A stretch of DNA of 64,000 bases from Desulfurobacterium sp. TC5-1 (GCF_000421485.1 NZ_ATXC01000001.1:682001-746000); one strand, 5' to 3'. Counted from the stretch's first letter, positions 56,217-64,000 are shown. The notes: generated by a model from the sequence alone, not told the origin. Numbers and translations are program-made.

Positions 56217-57465
56217 GCTCTTTCGTCTGAAAGAAAAACTTGAAGAGCAATTTCCCACCTGGGATTTTAAGTGGAAAGTATCCGGGACAAACAGGCTTTT
56301 AGGTTTATGTCCTTTTCACAGGGAAAAACACCACAGCTTCAACATATACATTTACGGCAATAATGCCTACTACAGGTGTTTCAGTTGCGGAGCGAAAGGA
56401 AGTCTTACAGCCGAAAAAAATAAAGCATCACCCGCTCTATCCCTTATGAAGATCTTCAGGAAAGAACTTTTTAAAAGCAAAGCTCTTGAATACTTCACCT
56501 ACAGGGGCATTTCAAGAAAAATCCTGGAAGAACTGAAGTTCATAGGTGTTATTCCTAAAGGATTCACCGATAAAAGATTCCCGGTGTTGTCAAAATCTGA
56601 AGGCTGGATAGTTTTTCTCTACACCGACATACACGGCAATCCTGCTTCCTTCCATCTCAGGAAGCCTTTTGAAAAGAAGATACGTGTTCAGAAAATATCT
56701 GAAGGATTCTCCGGGATGGGACTTGATGAGGCTTTTAAATCCGATGAACCTTTCATATTCTTTGTAGAAGGGGAATTTGATGCCCTTGTGCCGATGTCAA
56801 GAGAAAAGAGATACCTGCCGATAGTTTCCGTTGGTGGGACGAGCGGATTCTTTCAACTCGATTCGGTTGCGGAAAATTTGAAAAACCTCGGCAAAACGGT
56901 AATTATTTTTCCTGACAATGATGAAGCGGGAATTGTTGCGGTAACGAGAATGAAATCAAACGTTCACATTGCTACCGGAATAGAAAAAAAAGATTTAGGA
57001 GAAGAGTGTCTTTCCCGCTCCTTTAAAGAGGTTCTTGAAAACCTGTCCATAAAACCTATAGGCGAAATAAAAAAAGAGGTTAGCTTTAAGAAGATCAGAG
57101 AAATCCTGAATATGAACATTCCGGACGGTCTTAAGAAAGCTCTAATGGACAATTCTTACAGCTTTCTTAAAAAAATAAAAACAACAAAAGAAAAAAGGGT
57201 AATTGTCTGCAGAGATGGATTCAATCCGGTGAAAAGAAGAATAGAAAAAGCGAATGGGAAAAAACTGCTTATCGGTGAAGGTGAAATTGAAGGAGCCGAC
57301 TATTTTGACGGTGTTCCAGATGTAGAAGAGGTGAGGAAGCTTTTTTATATCTATGACGTGATTATTTTCAATCCCGGTTATCTGCTTGAAGCTGATGAGA
57401 AAAAACTGCTGAGAGCGGCATATTCTGTTGTTCCTGAAGGAAAGAGATTAATTCTTATTGCTTAG
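56209..57465 (+). CDS. DnaG-type primase
   Basis: A 418-residue primase. The CHC2-type zinc finger has Cys34, His37, Cys57 and Cys60 (CPFHREKHHSF, YRCFSCGAKG). The Toprim domain has FFVEGEFDAL with Glu187, VSVGGTSGFF, and VIIFPDNDEAG with Asp236 and Asp238. The last 130 residues are unassigned and lack a helicase motif, so this is a primase only. Genes of this kind prime the transferred strand or plasmid replication. It is co-translated with the initiator-like gene. Confidence 0.9.
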   Translation: MDKLFRLKEKLEEQFPTWDFKWKVSGTNRLLGLCPFHREKHHSFNIYIYGNNAYYRCFSCGAKGSLTAEKNKASPALSLMKIFRKELFKSKALEYFTYRGISRKILEELKFIGVIPKGFTDKRFPVLSKSEGWIVFLYTDIHGNPASFHLRKPFEKKIRVQKISEGFSGMGLDEAFKSDEPFIFFVEGEFDALVPMSREKRYLPIVSVGGTSGFFQLDSVAENLKNLGKTVIIFPDNDEAGIVAVTRMKSNVHIATGIEKKDLGEECLSRSFKEVLENLSIKPIGEIKKEVSFKKIREILNMNIPDGLKKALMDNSYSFLKKIKTTKEKRVIVCRDGFNPVKRRIEKANGKKLLIGEGEIEGADYFDGVPDVEEVRKLFYIYDVIIFNPGYLLEADEKKLLRAAYSVVPEGKRLILIA

Positions 57466-57515
57466 ATTTAAACAGATCATCTTCAAAATCTATGATTTTA
57501 GCCATTGGGAGCTTC

Positions 57516-57929
57516 CTACTTACCAATCACATAATAAAACCTTGTTAGGATTTTACCTTTTTCTGCAACTGTATCTAATCTTCGGAACCCATTGCCGGTA
57601 TAGAATCCCACCAGCTTTTGTTTGGCTTTAGAATCCCCGTCTAAAACTTCAACTATTATTAGTTTACAGCCTAAATTTTCAAAACACTCCTTAATTTTTG
57701 CTTTTGCAGTGTCCAAGATGTGATCACCAGGGAGATCATCAGGGTTAATTTCCTCATGTCTACCTAATTGACCTATAAGATAAGCAGGTAAAAATTTAGA
57801 AACTCCCTGTTTTATTTCTTCTTTTGTTGGAGGATAATTATAAAAAAGTTCTTTTAGTTTAGATCGAGACAAAGAAACATTCTTCAGGTTAAGTTCCAAA
57901 GATTTTAAAGAAACTAAACTACCCCTCAT
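57516..57929 (-). pseudogene. GNAT acetyltransferase fragment cut by the TnpB element
   Basis: A 137-residue frame whose C-terminal half is GNAT-like: DTAKAKIKECFENLGCKLII, EVLDGDSKAKQKLVGFYTGN and GFRRLDTVAEKGK, matching the acceptor end of GNAT toxins or acetyltransferases in which Y-x-x-x-GF is conserved. The N-terminal third of the fold is missing, and the frame starts inside the end of the tnpB gene. I interpret this as a GNAT gene disrupted by insertion of the TnpB element. A shortened functional protein cannot be excluded. Confidence 0.6.
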
Positions 57930-59241
57930 TAAAATGAGAGGGATTTTGTAGTCTCAAAAAGAGACTACAGGGTGGTTTATCACCCTCTCCCATCACAATG
58001 GGTATCCAGGAGTTTACTCTCCCTCTAATCCACTTGAATTGGTAGAAGGAGACAATTTCAAGAGAGAGATTTTTCTTCCCTCTCTTTAGTATGTTAATTG
58101 CTCCATTTAAATCTGCATTTAATTTGCCACAATTTTCACAGACTACATAGTGTTGATGAGGTCTTTTAATATGATTACCACACTTAAAACACCTTGAGCT
58201 GGTATAGTGTTCTGGAATCGGTTTTATCCCGATTCCAGCTTCAGATAGCTTTTCTTTGAGTCTTTTGAGGGTATAATTTCTTATCCAGAAATTGTGTAGG
58301 AGAACATTAAGTTTTCCAAAGTCTTTATCCTTTCTGATTCCTGTTAAGTCTCCTATATAAATTTTTTCTACTCCTCTTGAAACACATATGTCAATTACCT
58401 TGTTAAGCATTGAGTTGATAGACTGCTTCAGCTTCTTATCTCTCTTGATGTAGAGTCTTTGAAGTTTCTTGGAAGTTTTAGTTCCACTTCTGTTAAGGAT
58501 TGACTGATATGTAGCTATCTTTCTATCCCATCTCTTGTAGTCTTTTATAAGCTCTCTGCTTTTGAATTGAAAAACTTCTATTCCTTTATCTGTTTCTACT
58601 GCAAGTGTCAAGAAATTACGAATCCCAAAATCTATCCCTGCTAATCTTTTTCCTAATGGTTGTTTTTCTTCCTGCTGGAGATTAACGGTTACATAGCACC
58701 ACCACTCTCCAGCTTTACAAAAAACTTCAGCTCTACCAAAGTTTCTAATATTTTCGTAATAAATTGAATACTTAGCTTTGACCTTCAGTCTCTTACCATT
58801 TATGTCTTTAGGAACTGTTAGTTCAAATTCGTAGTTTCCTAACCGATAACTCCTATCTGTTTTTATGTAGATGTTCATAGGGAGAGTTTGCTTCTTTTTC
58901 CTGTCTTTCTTGTATTTCGGTGGAGAAACTTTCTTTATGTTAGGCGGTAGTTTTTCTTTCTTTTCTAACTTTTTGAGATTTAAAAACGACTTCCAGTCTT
59001 CTGAAAGTTTTTTCAAAACTTCCTGAGCTATATCTGAGGGGAGAGCTTCGTATTCAGGTAAGTCTTTAGCTAAGCGATAAAGCGTTCCGTTTGATACTTT
59101 AACATTTCCAAAGGAAAAATACTGCTGTCTCAAAATATAGTTAACACGATTGTAGAGGTAGCTACATCTTAACTGTAGTTGTCTCAGTTTTTGTTTCTCT
59201 TCCCCAGTAGGATAGAGTTTAACCTTGACTATCCGTTTCAT
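57919..59241 (-). CDS. tnpB: TnpB, IS605-family RNA-guided nuclease
   Basis: A 440-residue TnpB. The RuvC site is complete: Asp204 in GIDFGIRN, Asp298 in IYIGDLTGIR (Asp in place of the more usual Glu, as in many members) and Asp377 in NADLNGA. The zinc ribbon has CFKCGN (351, 354) and CENCGK (368, 371). The N-terminal OrfB helix-turn-helix is intact. TnpB cleaves DNA guided by an RNA from the element's right end and supports its retention. No tnpA is present, so this copy is non-autonomous or immobile. Its 3' codons form two hairpins. Confidence 0.93.
   Translation of the reverse strand: MKRIVKVKLYPTGEEKQKLRQLQLRCSYLYNRVNYILRQQYFSFGNVKVSNGTLYRLAKDLPEYEALPSDIAQEVLKKLSEDWKSFLNLKKLEKKEKLPPNIKKVSPPKYKKDRKKKQTLPMNIYIKTDRSYRLGNYEFELTVPKDINGKRLKVKAKYSIYYENIRNFGRAEVFCKAGEWWCYVTVNLQQEEKQPLGKRLAGIDFGIRNFLTLAVETDKGIEVFQFKSRELIKDYKRWDRKIATYQSILNRSGTKTSKKLQRLYIKRDKKLKQSINSMLNKVIDICVSRGVEKIYIGDLTGIRKDKDFGKLNVLLHNFWIRNYTLKRLKEKLSEAGIGIKPIPEHYTSSRCFKCGNHIKRPHQHYVVCENCGKLNADLNGAINILKRGKKNLSLEIVSFYQFKWIRGRVNSWIPIVMGEGDKPPCSLFLRLQNPSHFNEG
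57925..57968 (-). ncRNA. Candidate guide-RNA (omega RNA) hairpins at the TnpB 3' end
   Basis: Two perfect hairpins lie in the last 17 codons of tnpB: GTAGTCTC/GAGACTAC at 57948-57968 (loop of five) and CTCATT/AATGAG at 57925-57938 (loop of two). Guide RNAs of TnpB are processed from this position and end with the guide just beyond the right end. The exact boundaries cannot be set here. Confidence 0.45.
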
Positions 59242-59248
59242 AAGACTT

Positions 59249-59276
59249 AATATACATCAAGCAATCATAATGTCAA
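59249..59276 (-). promoter_or_regulatory. Promoter of tnpB
   Basis: Minus strand TTGACA (59276-59271), 16 bases, TATATT (59254-59249). It lies 8 bases before the start codon, so the message would be almost leaderless. Confidence 0.6.
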
Positions 59277-59288
59277 GGTGTAATTAAA

Positions 59289-59483
59289 ATGAGTGGAAAG
59301 TATGTTCAAACCACAATTAGAGTAGAGGAGAACTTGTATAAAGAATACAAGAAGTGGTTAATAGATAAGGGATACAAGTCTATAAATCAGCACTTGAATG
59401 AAGTTATAAAAAAAGTGTTAGAAGAAGATAACCGCATTCCTCTCTCCTCTAAAGAGGAGAGCATCCTGCGGGAGGAATCGTGA
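59289..59483 (+). CDS. Ribbon-helix-helix-like small protein
   Basis: A 64-residue protein with the RHH pattern: strand TTIRVEENLYKEYKKWLIDK and helix SINQHLNEVIKKVLEED. It would bind DNA as a dimer. Candidate roles are the antitoxin for the disrupted GNAT gene across the TnpB insertion (RHH-GNAT pairs are a known toxin-antitoxin class) or a regulator for the HigA gene that it overlaps by four bases. The start follows a weak AAGGTG. Confidence 0.6.
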   Translation: MSGKYVQTTIRVEENLYKEYKKWLIDKGYKSINQHLNEVIKKVLEEDNRIPLSSKEESILREES

Positions 59484-59788
59484 AGAAAAAAACTTATAAC
59501 TTTGTACCGCTCTTTGAAAGAGAAATTCCCCCGGTTCACCCCGGCGAGATTCTGTTAGAGGAATTTTTGAGACCGCTCAACATGACCCAATCAGAACTTG
59601 CGAAAAAGCTTAATGTCAGTTTCAGAACGATAAACGATCTGATTAACGAAAAGAGGGGCATATCCCCCGAAATGGCAATAAAGCTCGCAAATTTCTTTGG
59701 AACAACACCTCAATTCTGGATGAATTTCCAGAGAGATTACGATTTATGGAAAGCTCACAACAAAATGGGAGAGAAAAAAGCCGGATAG
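59480..59788 (+). CDS. higA: HigA-type antitoxin
   Basis: A 102-residue XRE-type protein of the HigA/VapI family. The family opening VHPGEILLEEFLRPLNMTQ (in parts) is followed by SELAKKLNVSFRTINDLINE as the HTH and PEMAIKLANFFGTTPQFWMN, which is typical of HigA addiction-module antidotes. No HigB-type toxin gene precedes it, so it is an orphan antitoxin, perhaps after loss of higB, or a domesticated repressor. GGGAGG lies nine bases before the GTG start. A strong terminator follows. Confidence 0.85.
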   Translation: MKKKTYNFVPLFEREIPPVHPGEILLEEFLRPLNMTQSELAKKLNVSFRTINDLINEKRGISPEMAIKLANFFGTTPQFWMNFQRDYDLWKAHNKMGEKKAG

Positions 59789-59790
59789 GG

Positions 59791-59819
59791 TTTAAGTCCC
59801 GCAGATCGCGGGACTTAAA
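59791..59819. terminator. Bidirectional terminator
   Basis: TTTAAGTCCCGC/GCGGGACTTAAA is a 12-bp perfect stem with loop AGATC. It separates higA from the converging lipoprotein gene. Confidence 0.85.
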
Positions 59820-59826
59820 AACTTTT

Positions 59827-61314
59827 CTACAAAACATAATCAAGATTTACCATTGTTACATTGTTAACATCATAGGTTGTGTCGTTACCAGGCTGATAGA
59901 AGAGATAATTCCCGAAAAACGTCTTTTTGCTGTTGGATTCAACACTTGTATAATCAACGGGCATAACAGGTTTCCCATTCACATACAGGTATCCATCTGT
60001 GTCGTTGTCAACAACCTGCGAATAAGCATACCTGTCAAATTCTGTGACGATTGAATAGCTTGAATTGTAGATTTTGCCGTTTGATAGCTTAATAAAATAG
60101 TAACCTGGAATTTCAACACTTGCTCCAGCTTCCTCTCCATACAGGTGAAGATCTGAATCGTAAATTTTAACGCCTGTCGCGGTCTGAACAAACACATTTG
60201 TGGAACCTTTATTCTTACTCGTTACAAGATAAAACTTCTGAGCTCCCGGAACTGTCACGTTACCTTCTTCCTTAACCACTCCGTCGTCTATGACTTCAAA
60301 GTGATATATTATTCCGTCACCTGAAGGCTGCATCAGCAGGGTGTAGATGTCCTTTCCGGCAACCCCTACCCAGGTAATGTCTCCCGGCCGCTCGTCAAAC
60401 AGGGTTACCGAGCGGCCGTCAGGAAACCAGAATTTTGCAGAACTTACGGTAACACCGGTGGCATTCTTCCAGGAACCGAAGGGATACGCGGAACCAACTG
60501 CAACCTCACCTCCGTAATAGTCGTAATCCTCCAATCTTTTTTGATTACAGCTGGAATCCGTTATGGGGATAAAGTGCCCCGTTTCCGGAATAAAGTCTAT
60601 ACAGTATGCTTTTGCATTTTCAAAGTTCCTTATCTCTCTCATGTCCCTGCCAATTTTCACCAGGTCAGTCTCCCCACCTCTTATGTCGTCAATGTAATCT
60701 TTCATGAGGTCGTATATGTCATCATTCATCCCCCAATTGTAAATAGTGAAAGGATAAGAAATTACTATGTTTCCAAAAGCGTTTCTGAGTCTTTTGTATC
60801 CAACTTTTTTTAAAACATCAACATCAACAGCTATACCACCACCTCCGAAGTAACCGGGTTTATAAAGTGTCTCATATACGTAGGTTGAGAGCGGAGAAAC
60901 CACAAGATCGTTATCCTTTATGTCCTTTCCCGCTACAATTGCATAGATTGTTCCGTGGTTAGGTGCGGAATCACCGTAAAATCCGTCGTCGTTTGTGTCA
61001 AGATCCGTCCCGTTTGAAACGGTAATAAGATACACGCCATCATCCTGAATGTAAACAGAATCCGGGATTTTAAACACACCGTCTCTCGTTGTTCCTTCCC
61101 ATATTGTGTCTCCGCTTACAATTTCTTTTACCGTCACCGATGCACCGTCAAGATCTCCGAGCTGAGCCTGGACGGTGTATCCCCCACCGGTGATAACACT
61201 GTCAACGTAACCTATTCCGCTCACCTGGGTACTTTCATCTATAGTGTCTGTACCTGTCCCCCCGCAACCTGCCAGCGCTGCCGCAACTAAAGCGATTGTA
61301 ACTAACCTCTTCAT
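59827..61314 (-). CDS. Large lipoprotein, unknown
   Basis: A 495-residue lipoprotein with lipobox LAGC followed by GGTGTDTIDES. The chain is acidic and Gly/Tyr/Asp-rich with many short strands. An early domain (GYTVQAQLGDLDGASVTVKE, GTTRDGVFKIPD) looks like a carboxypeptidase-regulatory or Ig-like fold, followed by VSNGTDLDTNDDGFYGDSAP, which looks like a calcium-type loop. The C-terminal half reads as a repetitive beta structure (ATGVKIYDSDLHLYGEE, GYYFIKLSNGKIYNSS). Surface location is likely. No family recognised; it may act in cell contact or exclusion. Confidence 0.6.
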   Translation of the reverse strand: MKRLVTIALVAAALAGCGGTGTDTIDESTQVSGIGYVDSVITGGGYTVQAQLGDLDGASVTVKEIVSGDTIWEGTTRDGVFKIPDSVYIQDDGVYLITVSNGTDLDTNDDGFYGDSAPNHGTIYAIVAGKDIKDNDLVVSPLSTYVYETLYKPGYFGGGGIAVDVDVLKKVGYKRLRNAFGNIVISYPFTIYNWGMNDDIYDLMKDYIDDIRGGETDLVKIGRDMREIRNFENAKAYCIDFIPETGHFIPITDSSCNQKRLEDYDYYGGEVAVGSAYPFGSWKNATGVTVSSAKFWFPDGRSVTLFDERPGDITWVGVAGKDIYTLLMQPSGDGIIYHFEVIDDGVVKEEGNVTVPGAQKFYLVTSKNKGSTNVFVQTATGVKIYDSDLHLYGEEAGASVEIPGYYFIKLSNGKIYNSSYSIVTEFDRYAYSQVVDNDTDGYLYVNGKPVMPVDYTSVESNSKKTFFGNYLFYQPGNDTTYDVNNVTMVNLDYVL

Positions 61315-61410
61315 CTTTTCCCTCCCAACTCCATTTATCGTGGCCTTCTCCTCTCTACTTGAGTATGTTCCTTGCAGAGTGAAGCATTTACTTTTCTCCT
61401 CTTCTTCTCT

Positions 61411-61439
61411 AAAAAACTGCTGTCAGAGAGACTGACAGC
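61411..61439 (-). terminator. Terminator of the 221-residue lipoprotein gene
   Basis: Minus strand GCTGTCAG/CTGACAGC with a five-base loop, followed by AGTTTTTTAG. The rest of the gap 61315-61502 holds no recognised feature. Confidence 0.8.
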
Positions 61440-61502
61440 AACACCAGCAACAAAAAGGAAAGCGAAAAAGGAAAAGTTTTTATCAGCTTCACTTTTCAAC
61501 TA

Positions 61503-62168
61503 TCAACGGCTTTCCTCAAAAAGCTTCCTGTATTCCGGTTTTATAGGATTAACCTTATTCACTTCATCAATTATTTTCTGCGGATCCTTATCAGGATAAA
61601 TTGTGATGGCCGTTTGAGCGGCTTTTGAGCCGACAGACATGGCTATTTCCTGCAGAAGATCCTCGTAATTTTTCGCATCCTCCAGCTTTTCTTCTCTTAT
61701 AACCCTGCCGCTCTCACCATCTATGTATCTCAGACTGCCCCTTAACAGCCCGCCCATGGTTATCTTGTTAAACAGGTTTGGTGAATATCCGTTTTCAAGA
61801 AACTGGATGACGAGCATTTTCCCTTTACAGTCCGTGCAGTTCTCCGTACTGCAGACTTTAACATCTTCAAGATGAGCGGCCTTTACGTACTCCCTTACTA
61901 TATAGCTAAAATCATCAACAAAAGCACTTCTTAATTTCTTCACCTTTTCGGTCTTGCCGGGCATAATGAGTGCCTGCACTTTCACACATTTGTAGTCTTT
62001 AAAAACAGGGATGGCATTTTTCATAGAATCTACCATACTGTAAGCGTGATAGCCTCTGTTCAACGCAACGGCCGTGTTATAAAGACTCACCGCGTTCTCC
62101 ACCTCCTGTACACATGAAGAAAACATCACCGCAGAAACGGCAGCCAGCAGAACCAATGTTTTTTTCAT
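61503..62168 (-). CDS. Lipoprotein, unknown
   Basis: A 221-residue lipoprotein (lipobox FSSC). After the lipid anchor is a helical part (ENAVSLYNTAVALNRGYHAYS) and then a domain with strands and helices (YKCVKVQALIMPGKTEKV, KMLVIQFLENGYSPN) reminiscent of small outer-membrane lipoproteins with a DUF4410-type domain, though I am not certain. Two Cys pairs (CSTENCTDC) could form disulphides. It ends the parM-side run, behind the exonuclease gene by three bases. Confidence 0.58.
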   Translation of the reverse strand: MKKTLVLLAAVSAVMFSSCVQEVENAVSLYNTAVALNRGYHAYSMVDSMKNAIPVFKDYKCVKVQALIMPGKTEKVKKLRSAFVDDFSYIVREYVKAAHLEDVKVCSTENCTDCKGKMLVIQFLENGYSPNLFNKITMGGLLRGSLRYIDGESGRVIREEKLEDAKNYEDLLQEIAMSVGSKAAQTAITIYPDKDPQKIIDEVNKVNPIKPEYRKLFEESR

Positions 62169-62171
62169 CTT

Positions 62172-62855
62172 TCACTCCTCCACAACCAGTTTTGCTTCAA
62201 GAATTTCCTTTAGAAAAGAGAAATTCTGATCATCTTTCGTATCTAAAAAGACTTCCAGCAACCTTGCTGTTGCAAGAACATCCTCTGCGCAGTAAGTTGC
62301 TATCTTTTTAAGTTCCCCGTCTTTATAAAGTTCTTCAACTTCACTTCCGTGAGCTTCTGTTTTAACAGGAATTTCAAAAAGGGTACAGAGTGCTTTAAGA
62401 GATGTCTTTATTCCGAACGCTTCCATAAGATCTATGTGGTATCGTGTATATTTACGGGTGTAGTTAGGACGTTCTTTTTCCCACTTATCCGAGTCTTCCA
62501 TGTAGTATCTTATAACTTTTTTAACTTCTTCATCGGCAAGCTTTATTCCCCTCACAACCATAACGGGAAGATCAAAATTCTTCCCGTTAAAGCTCACAAA
62601 TATCGGGTTTCTATTTATAACTTTTCCCACCTTATTCCAGAATGTTCTAACAATTTTCTCTTCCCGTCCGGCGTGGGATTCAAAGGCGAAAAGTTTTTTC
62701 TGATTAAACGCCATGAAGGAAAAGCAGATCGGAATGTGAAAAACCGGGTTGACGAATTCCCCGTTCTCTGCTCTTTCCTTATCCCTGTCACTCCCCGCCA
62801 GTTCCAGCAAACGGCAATCTTTAACGGTTTCAATATCAAACACAAAATAAATCAC
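62172..62855 (-). CDS. PolB-like 3'-5' exonuclease
   Basis: A 227-residue DnaQ-fold exonuclease of the predicted PolB-like 3'-5' class. The three Exo motifs are visible: FDIETVKD (Asp, Glu), SFNGKNFDLPVM (Asn, Asp) and YCAEDVLATARL (Asp), with a YHIDLM segment between them. I place the start at GTG 62855 because GGGGAGGAG lies directly upstream, inside the end of the preceding gene; a start at 62879 would add eight residues. It may process DNA ends during replication of the element. Confidence 0.85.
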   Translation of the reverse strand: MIYFVFDIETVKDCRLLELAGSDRDKERAENGEFVNPVFHIPICFSFMAFNQKKLFAFESHAGREEKIVRTFWNKVGKVINRNPIFVSFNGKNFDLPVMVVRGIKLADEEVKKVIRYYMEDSDKWEKERPNYTRKYTRYHIDLMEAFGIKTSLKALCTLFEIPVKTEAHGSEVEELYKDGELKKIATYCAEDVLATARLLEVFLDTKDDQNFSFLKEILEAKLVVEE

Positions 62856-62872
62856 ACCGCTCCTCCCCGCAC

Positions 62873-63145
62873 CTACCACATGTCTTTTATCTCTTCCTCT
62901 ATGTCCCCTTTTTTAACCTCATGGCTAATTTTATCACTTTTTTTTAACGTTTCTTTTATTCTCATTTTTATCGCTTTTTTATCAAAGTCTTTAAATATTT
63001 TTTCTTTTATTTCTTCCGGTGGATGGTTTGCAATGAATTCTTCTACAAGCGTTTCTATGAAAAGCGAACGAAAGTTGGGAGGAACACACTTTGTTAATTT
63101 ATAAAGTAAATCCTCTTCAATAGTTACTATTATTCTTGCTTTCAT
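62873..63145 (-). CDS. RHH-like protein, candidate ParR
   Basis: A 90-residue protein with a beta strand and helices at the N-terminus (KARIIVTIEEDLLYKLTKC, NFRSLFIETLVEEFIANH), consistent with a ribbon-helix-helix dimer, and a charged helical tail. ATG 63145 follows AAAGGAGGAAAG. It is two genes behind a ParM-like actin gene; ParR adaptors are RHH proteins usually coded just downstream of parM. A centromere (parC) array is not visible in the window and may lie upstream of parM. Confidence 0.6.
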   Translation of the reverse strand: MKARIIVTIEEDLLYKLTKCVPPNFRSLFIETLVEEFIANHPPEEIKEKIFKDFDKKAIKMRIKETLKKSDKISHEVKKGDIEEEIKDMW

Positions 63146-63320
63146 CTTTCCTCCTTTTTGAGCAGTTTGGGCACAAAAAGGTGTAGTCTTCACCACTATA
63201 TGTAATCTTCCAGTTTCGGGGACACAGATTCAGGGGATGAAATGAAAGGGTGCGGGCGGCACCCGTTTCTATTGCTTTTTTCTTCCCGCAATTATCGCAG
63301 ATAATTGCTATCTCTATCAT
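63117..63320 (-). CDS. Small zinc-ribbon protein
   Basis: A 67-residue protein with two Cys pairs, CDNCGKKKAIETGAA near residue 9 and FLCPNCSKRRK near residue 49, which would form a zinc ribbon. Basic C-terminus. It overlaps the parM stop by ATGA and the RHH gene by 29 bases. Unknown family; it could bind nucleic acid. Confidence 0.6.
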   Translation of the reverse strand: MIEIAIICDNCGKKKAIETGAARTLSFHPLNLCPRNWKITYSGEDYTFLCPNCSKRRKDESKNNSNY

Positions 63321-64000
63321 TCTTTTTCTCCTGTTATTAATCCGAATTTGTAGTATCCTCTTGCCTGTGAAAATTCGGGTTCTTCGGGGATGATTGCATC
63401 GGGTCTTCCTATATGTTCTCCTGTTATGAATCTTGCTCCGCCTCCCGCTATTACTATCGTTTCCACGCTGTTTATGAAGTCTCCCACTTCTGTTTTCAGT
63501 CTTCCCGTTAACATTTCTGCGTACGCGGTTATGGCTCTCTGTCTCTGTTTTGTGAAGTCTATCTTTTCGGCAAAGACTCTTCCCTGTCCTTTTATGAATA
63601 TTTCGTTCAGTTTCGTGAGGGGCAGGTCTTTTATGTATCCGTCTTCCATCTGGTTTCTGAATTCATATACGGCTCTGTTGATGCCAAAGTTTTCTATGGT
63701 GTTGGATTTTCTTTTTCTGTATCCGACGGCTTTTGTCCGGTCTCTGACGAGCATGATGTAGTCAAGGGTGTTGTAGCCGATGTCTATTATGAGAATGTCT
63801 TCGGTCCCTTCTACTTTTTCTTTTGTGTCAAAAAAGATTCCCATGCCCTGGGGAATGACTTTTCCTGCCGCTCCTGTTTCTTTTATGATTTCTTCCACTC
63901 CAGCGGCATGTTCTTTGTGCCTTGGCGGCAGCCCTGTTATTATGAAAAGTCTTTCGGATTCCTCTAAGAATTTCTTCTGAATAAACTTGAGGAAGAGCGG
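63317..64000 (-). CDS. parM: ParM/StbA-like plasmid-segregation actin, C-terminal part
   Basis: The frame is open to the window edge, so the N-terminus is missing. Visible are the actin-fold parts VIPQGMGIFFD, then ILIIDIGYNTLDYIMLV (phosphate 2 loop) and TIVIAGGGARFI (adenosine loop), and a C-terminal PEEPEFSQARGYYKFG, as in the ParM/StbA and archaeal-type actin-like family. ParM filaments push plasmid copies apart. Its presence in an integrated element suggests a replicating extrachromosomal stage. It heads parM, zinc ribbon, RHH protein, exonuclease, lipoprotein. Confidence 0.85.
   Translation of the reverse strand, partial: PLFLKFIQKKFLEESERLFIITGLPPRHKEHAAGVEEIIKETGAAGKVIPQGMGIFFDTKEKVEGTEDILIIDIGYNTLDYIMLVRDRTKAVGYRKRKSNTIENFGINRAVYEFRNQMEDGYIKDLPLTKLNEIFIKGQGRVFAEKIDFTKQRQRAITAYAEMLTGRLKTEVGDFINSVETIVIAGGGARFITGEHIGRPDAIIPEEPEFSQARGYYKFGLITGEKE

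Larger units (their letters stand above)
14615..64000. mobile_element. Integrative conjugative element with F-type transfer system (left part)
   Basis: From the integrase onward the gene content is that of a mobile element: F-type pilus and pore genes (traA, L, E, B, V, K, C, W, U, N, F, trbC, trbI), a coupling ATPase, an antirestriction protein, initiator, primase, partition gene, several toxin-antitoxin pairs and insertion-sequence remains. A recurring promoter-embedded site links distant operons from the integrase to the initiator gene, which supports a single element and not a patchwork of unrelated islands. The right end is not in the window. Zone 38200-43860 is a probable later cargo insertion. 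Confidence 0.88.

Overview
The window joins ordinary chromosome (about 1-14,614) to one end of a large integrated conjugative element (about 14,615 to beyond 64,000). Base composition is AT-rich, genes are tightly packed with ATGA/TGATG overlaps, and the proteins are rich in Lys, Glu and Ile. Together with a Gram-negative outer-membrane barrel, lipoproteins and an F-type conjugation system, this suggests a thermophilic diderm. An Aquificota such as the Desulfurobacteriaceae is my best guess. That is inference, not proof.

Chromosome: the 3' part of truD and a DUF503 gene; an outer-membrane barrel and a Cys-rich lipoprotein; a ferredoxin; a complete BMP-type nucleoside ABC importer (binding protein, double ATPase, two permeases); then, on the minus strand, proC, a UPF0280 gene, a CHASE2 adenylate cyclase, dprA, hisB and a small membrane protein. 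A tRNA-Leu (CAA) closes this part, and a tyrosine integrase follows immediately, which marks the tRNA 3' end as the likely attachment site.

Element, left to right: integrase; an AbiEii-like nucleotidyltransferase pair; a minus-strand operon (17,245-21,898) with an HTH protein, an S26 peptidase, traF and four unknown genes; traU and a traN divided over two genes; a RelE-type toxin-antitoxin pair; a trbC-traW fusion; a plus-strand leading-region-like operon (ArdC, SWIM protein, small proteins); an operon with a lytic transglycosylase, a tandem DsbC-like protein, a PAP2 enzyme and a DUF1173-like protein; a small putative regulator; a second DUF1173-like gene with a TumE-type toxin-antitoxin pair; a cargo zone (serine recombinase, Sel1 protein, IS256 remnant, OLD nuclease, HsdR remnant, YkgJ protein); the main mating-pore operon traA-L-E-B-V(split)-OmpA-K-C-trbI; a coupling ATPase fused to an HD domain; two direct-repeat arrays; a PIN protein; a replication-initiator-like gene and a DnaG-type primase; a TnpB element beside a GNAT fragment; a HigA antitoxin; lipoproteins; a PolB-like exonuclease; and a ParM partition gene cut by the window end.

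How it works together: the element combines ICE traits (tyrosine integrase at a tRNA) with plasmid traits (initiator, primase, iteron-like arrays, ParM). Most element operons begin with a sigma70-like promoter whose spacer holds the same site, close to TTGACAAAATAGAATATA. It occurs at the integrase, tra, ardC, initiator and putative regulator genes. This looks like one element-wide regulon. The two observations most worth following are this regulon and the TraD-HD fusion, whose HD ligands resemble those of MobH relaxases. No separate relaxase, TraG or TraH is visible in the window.
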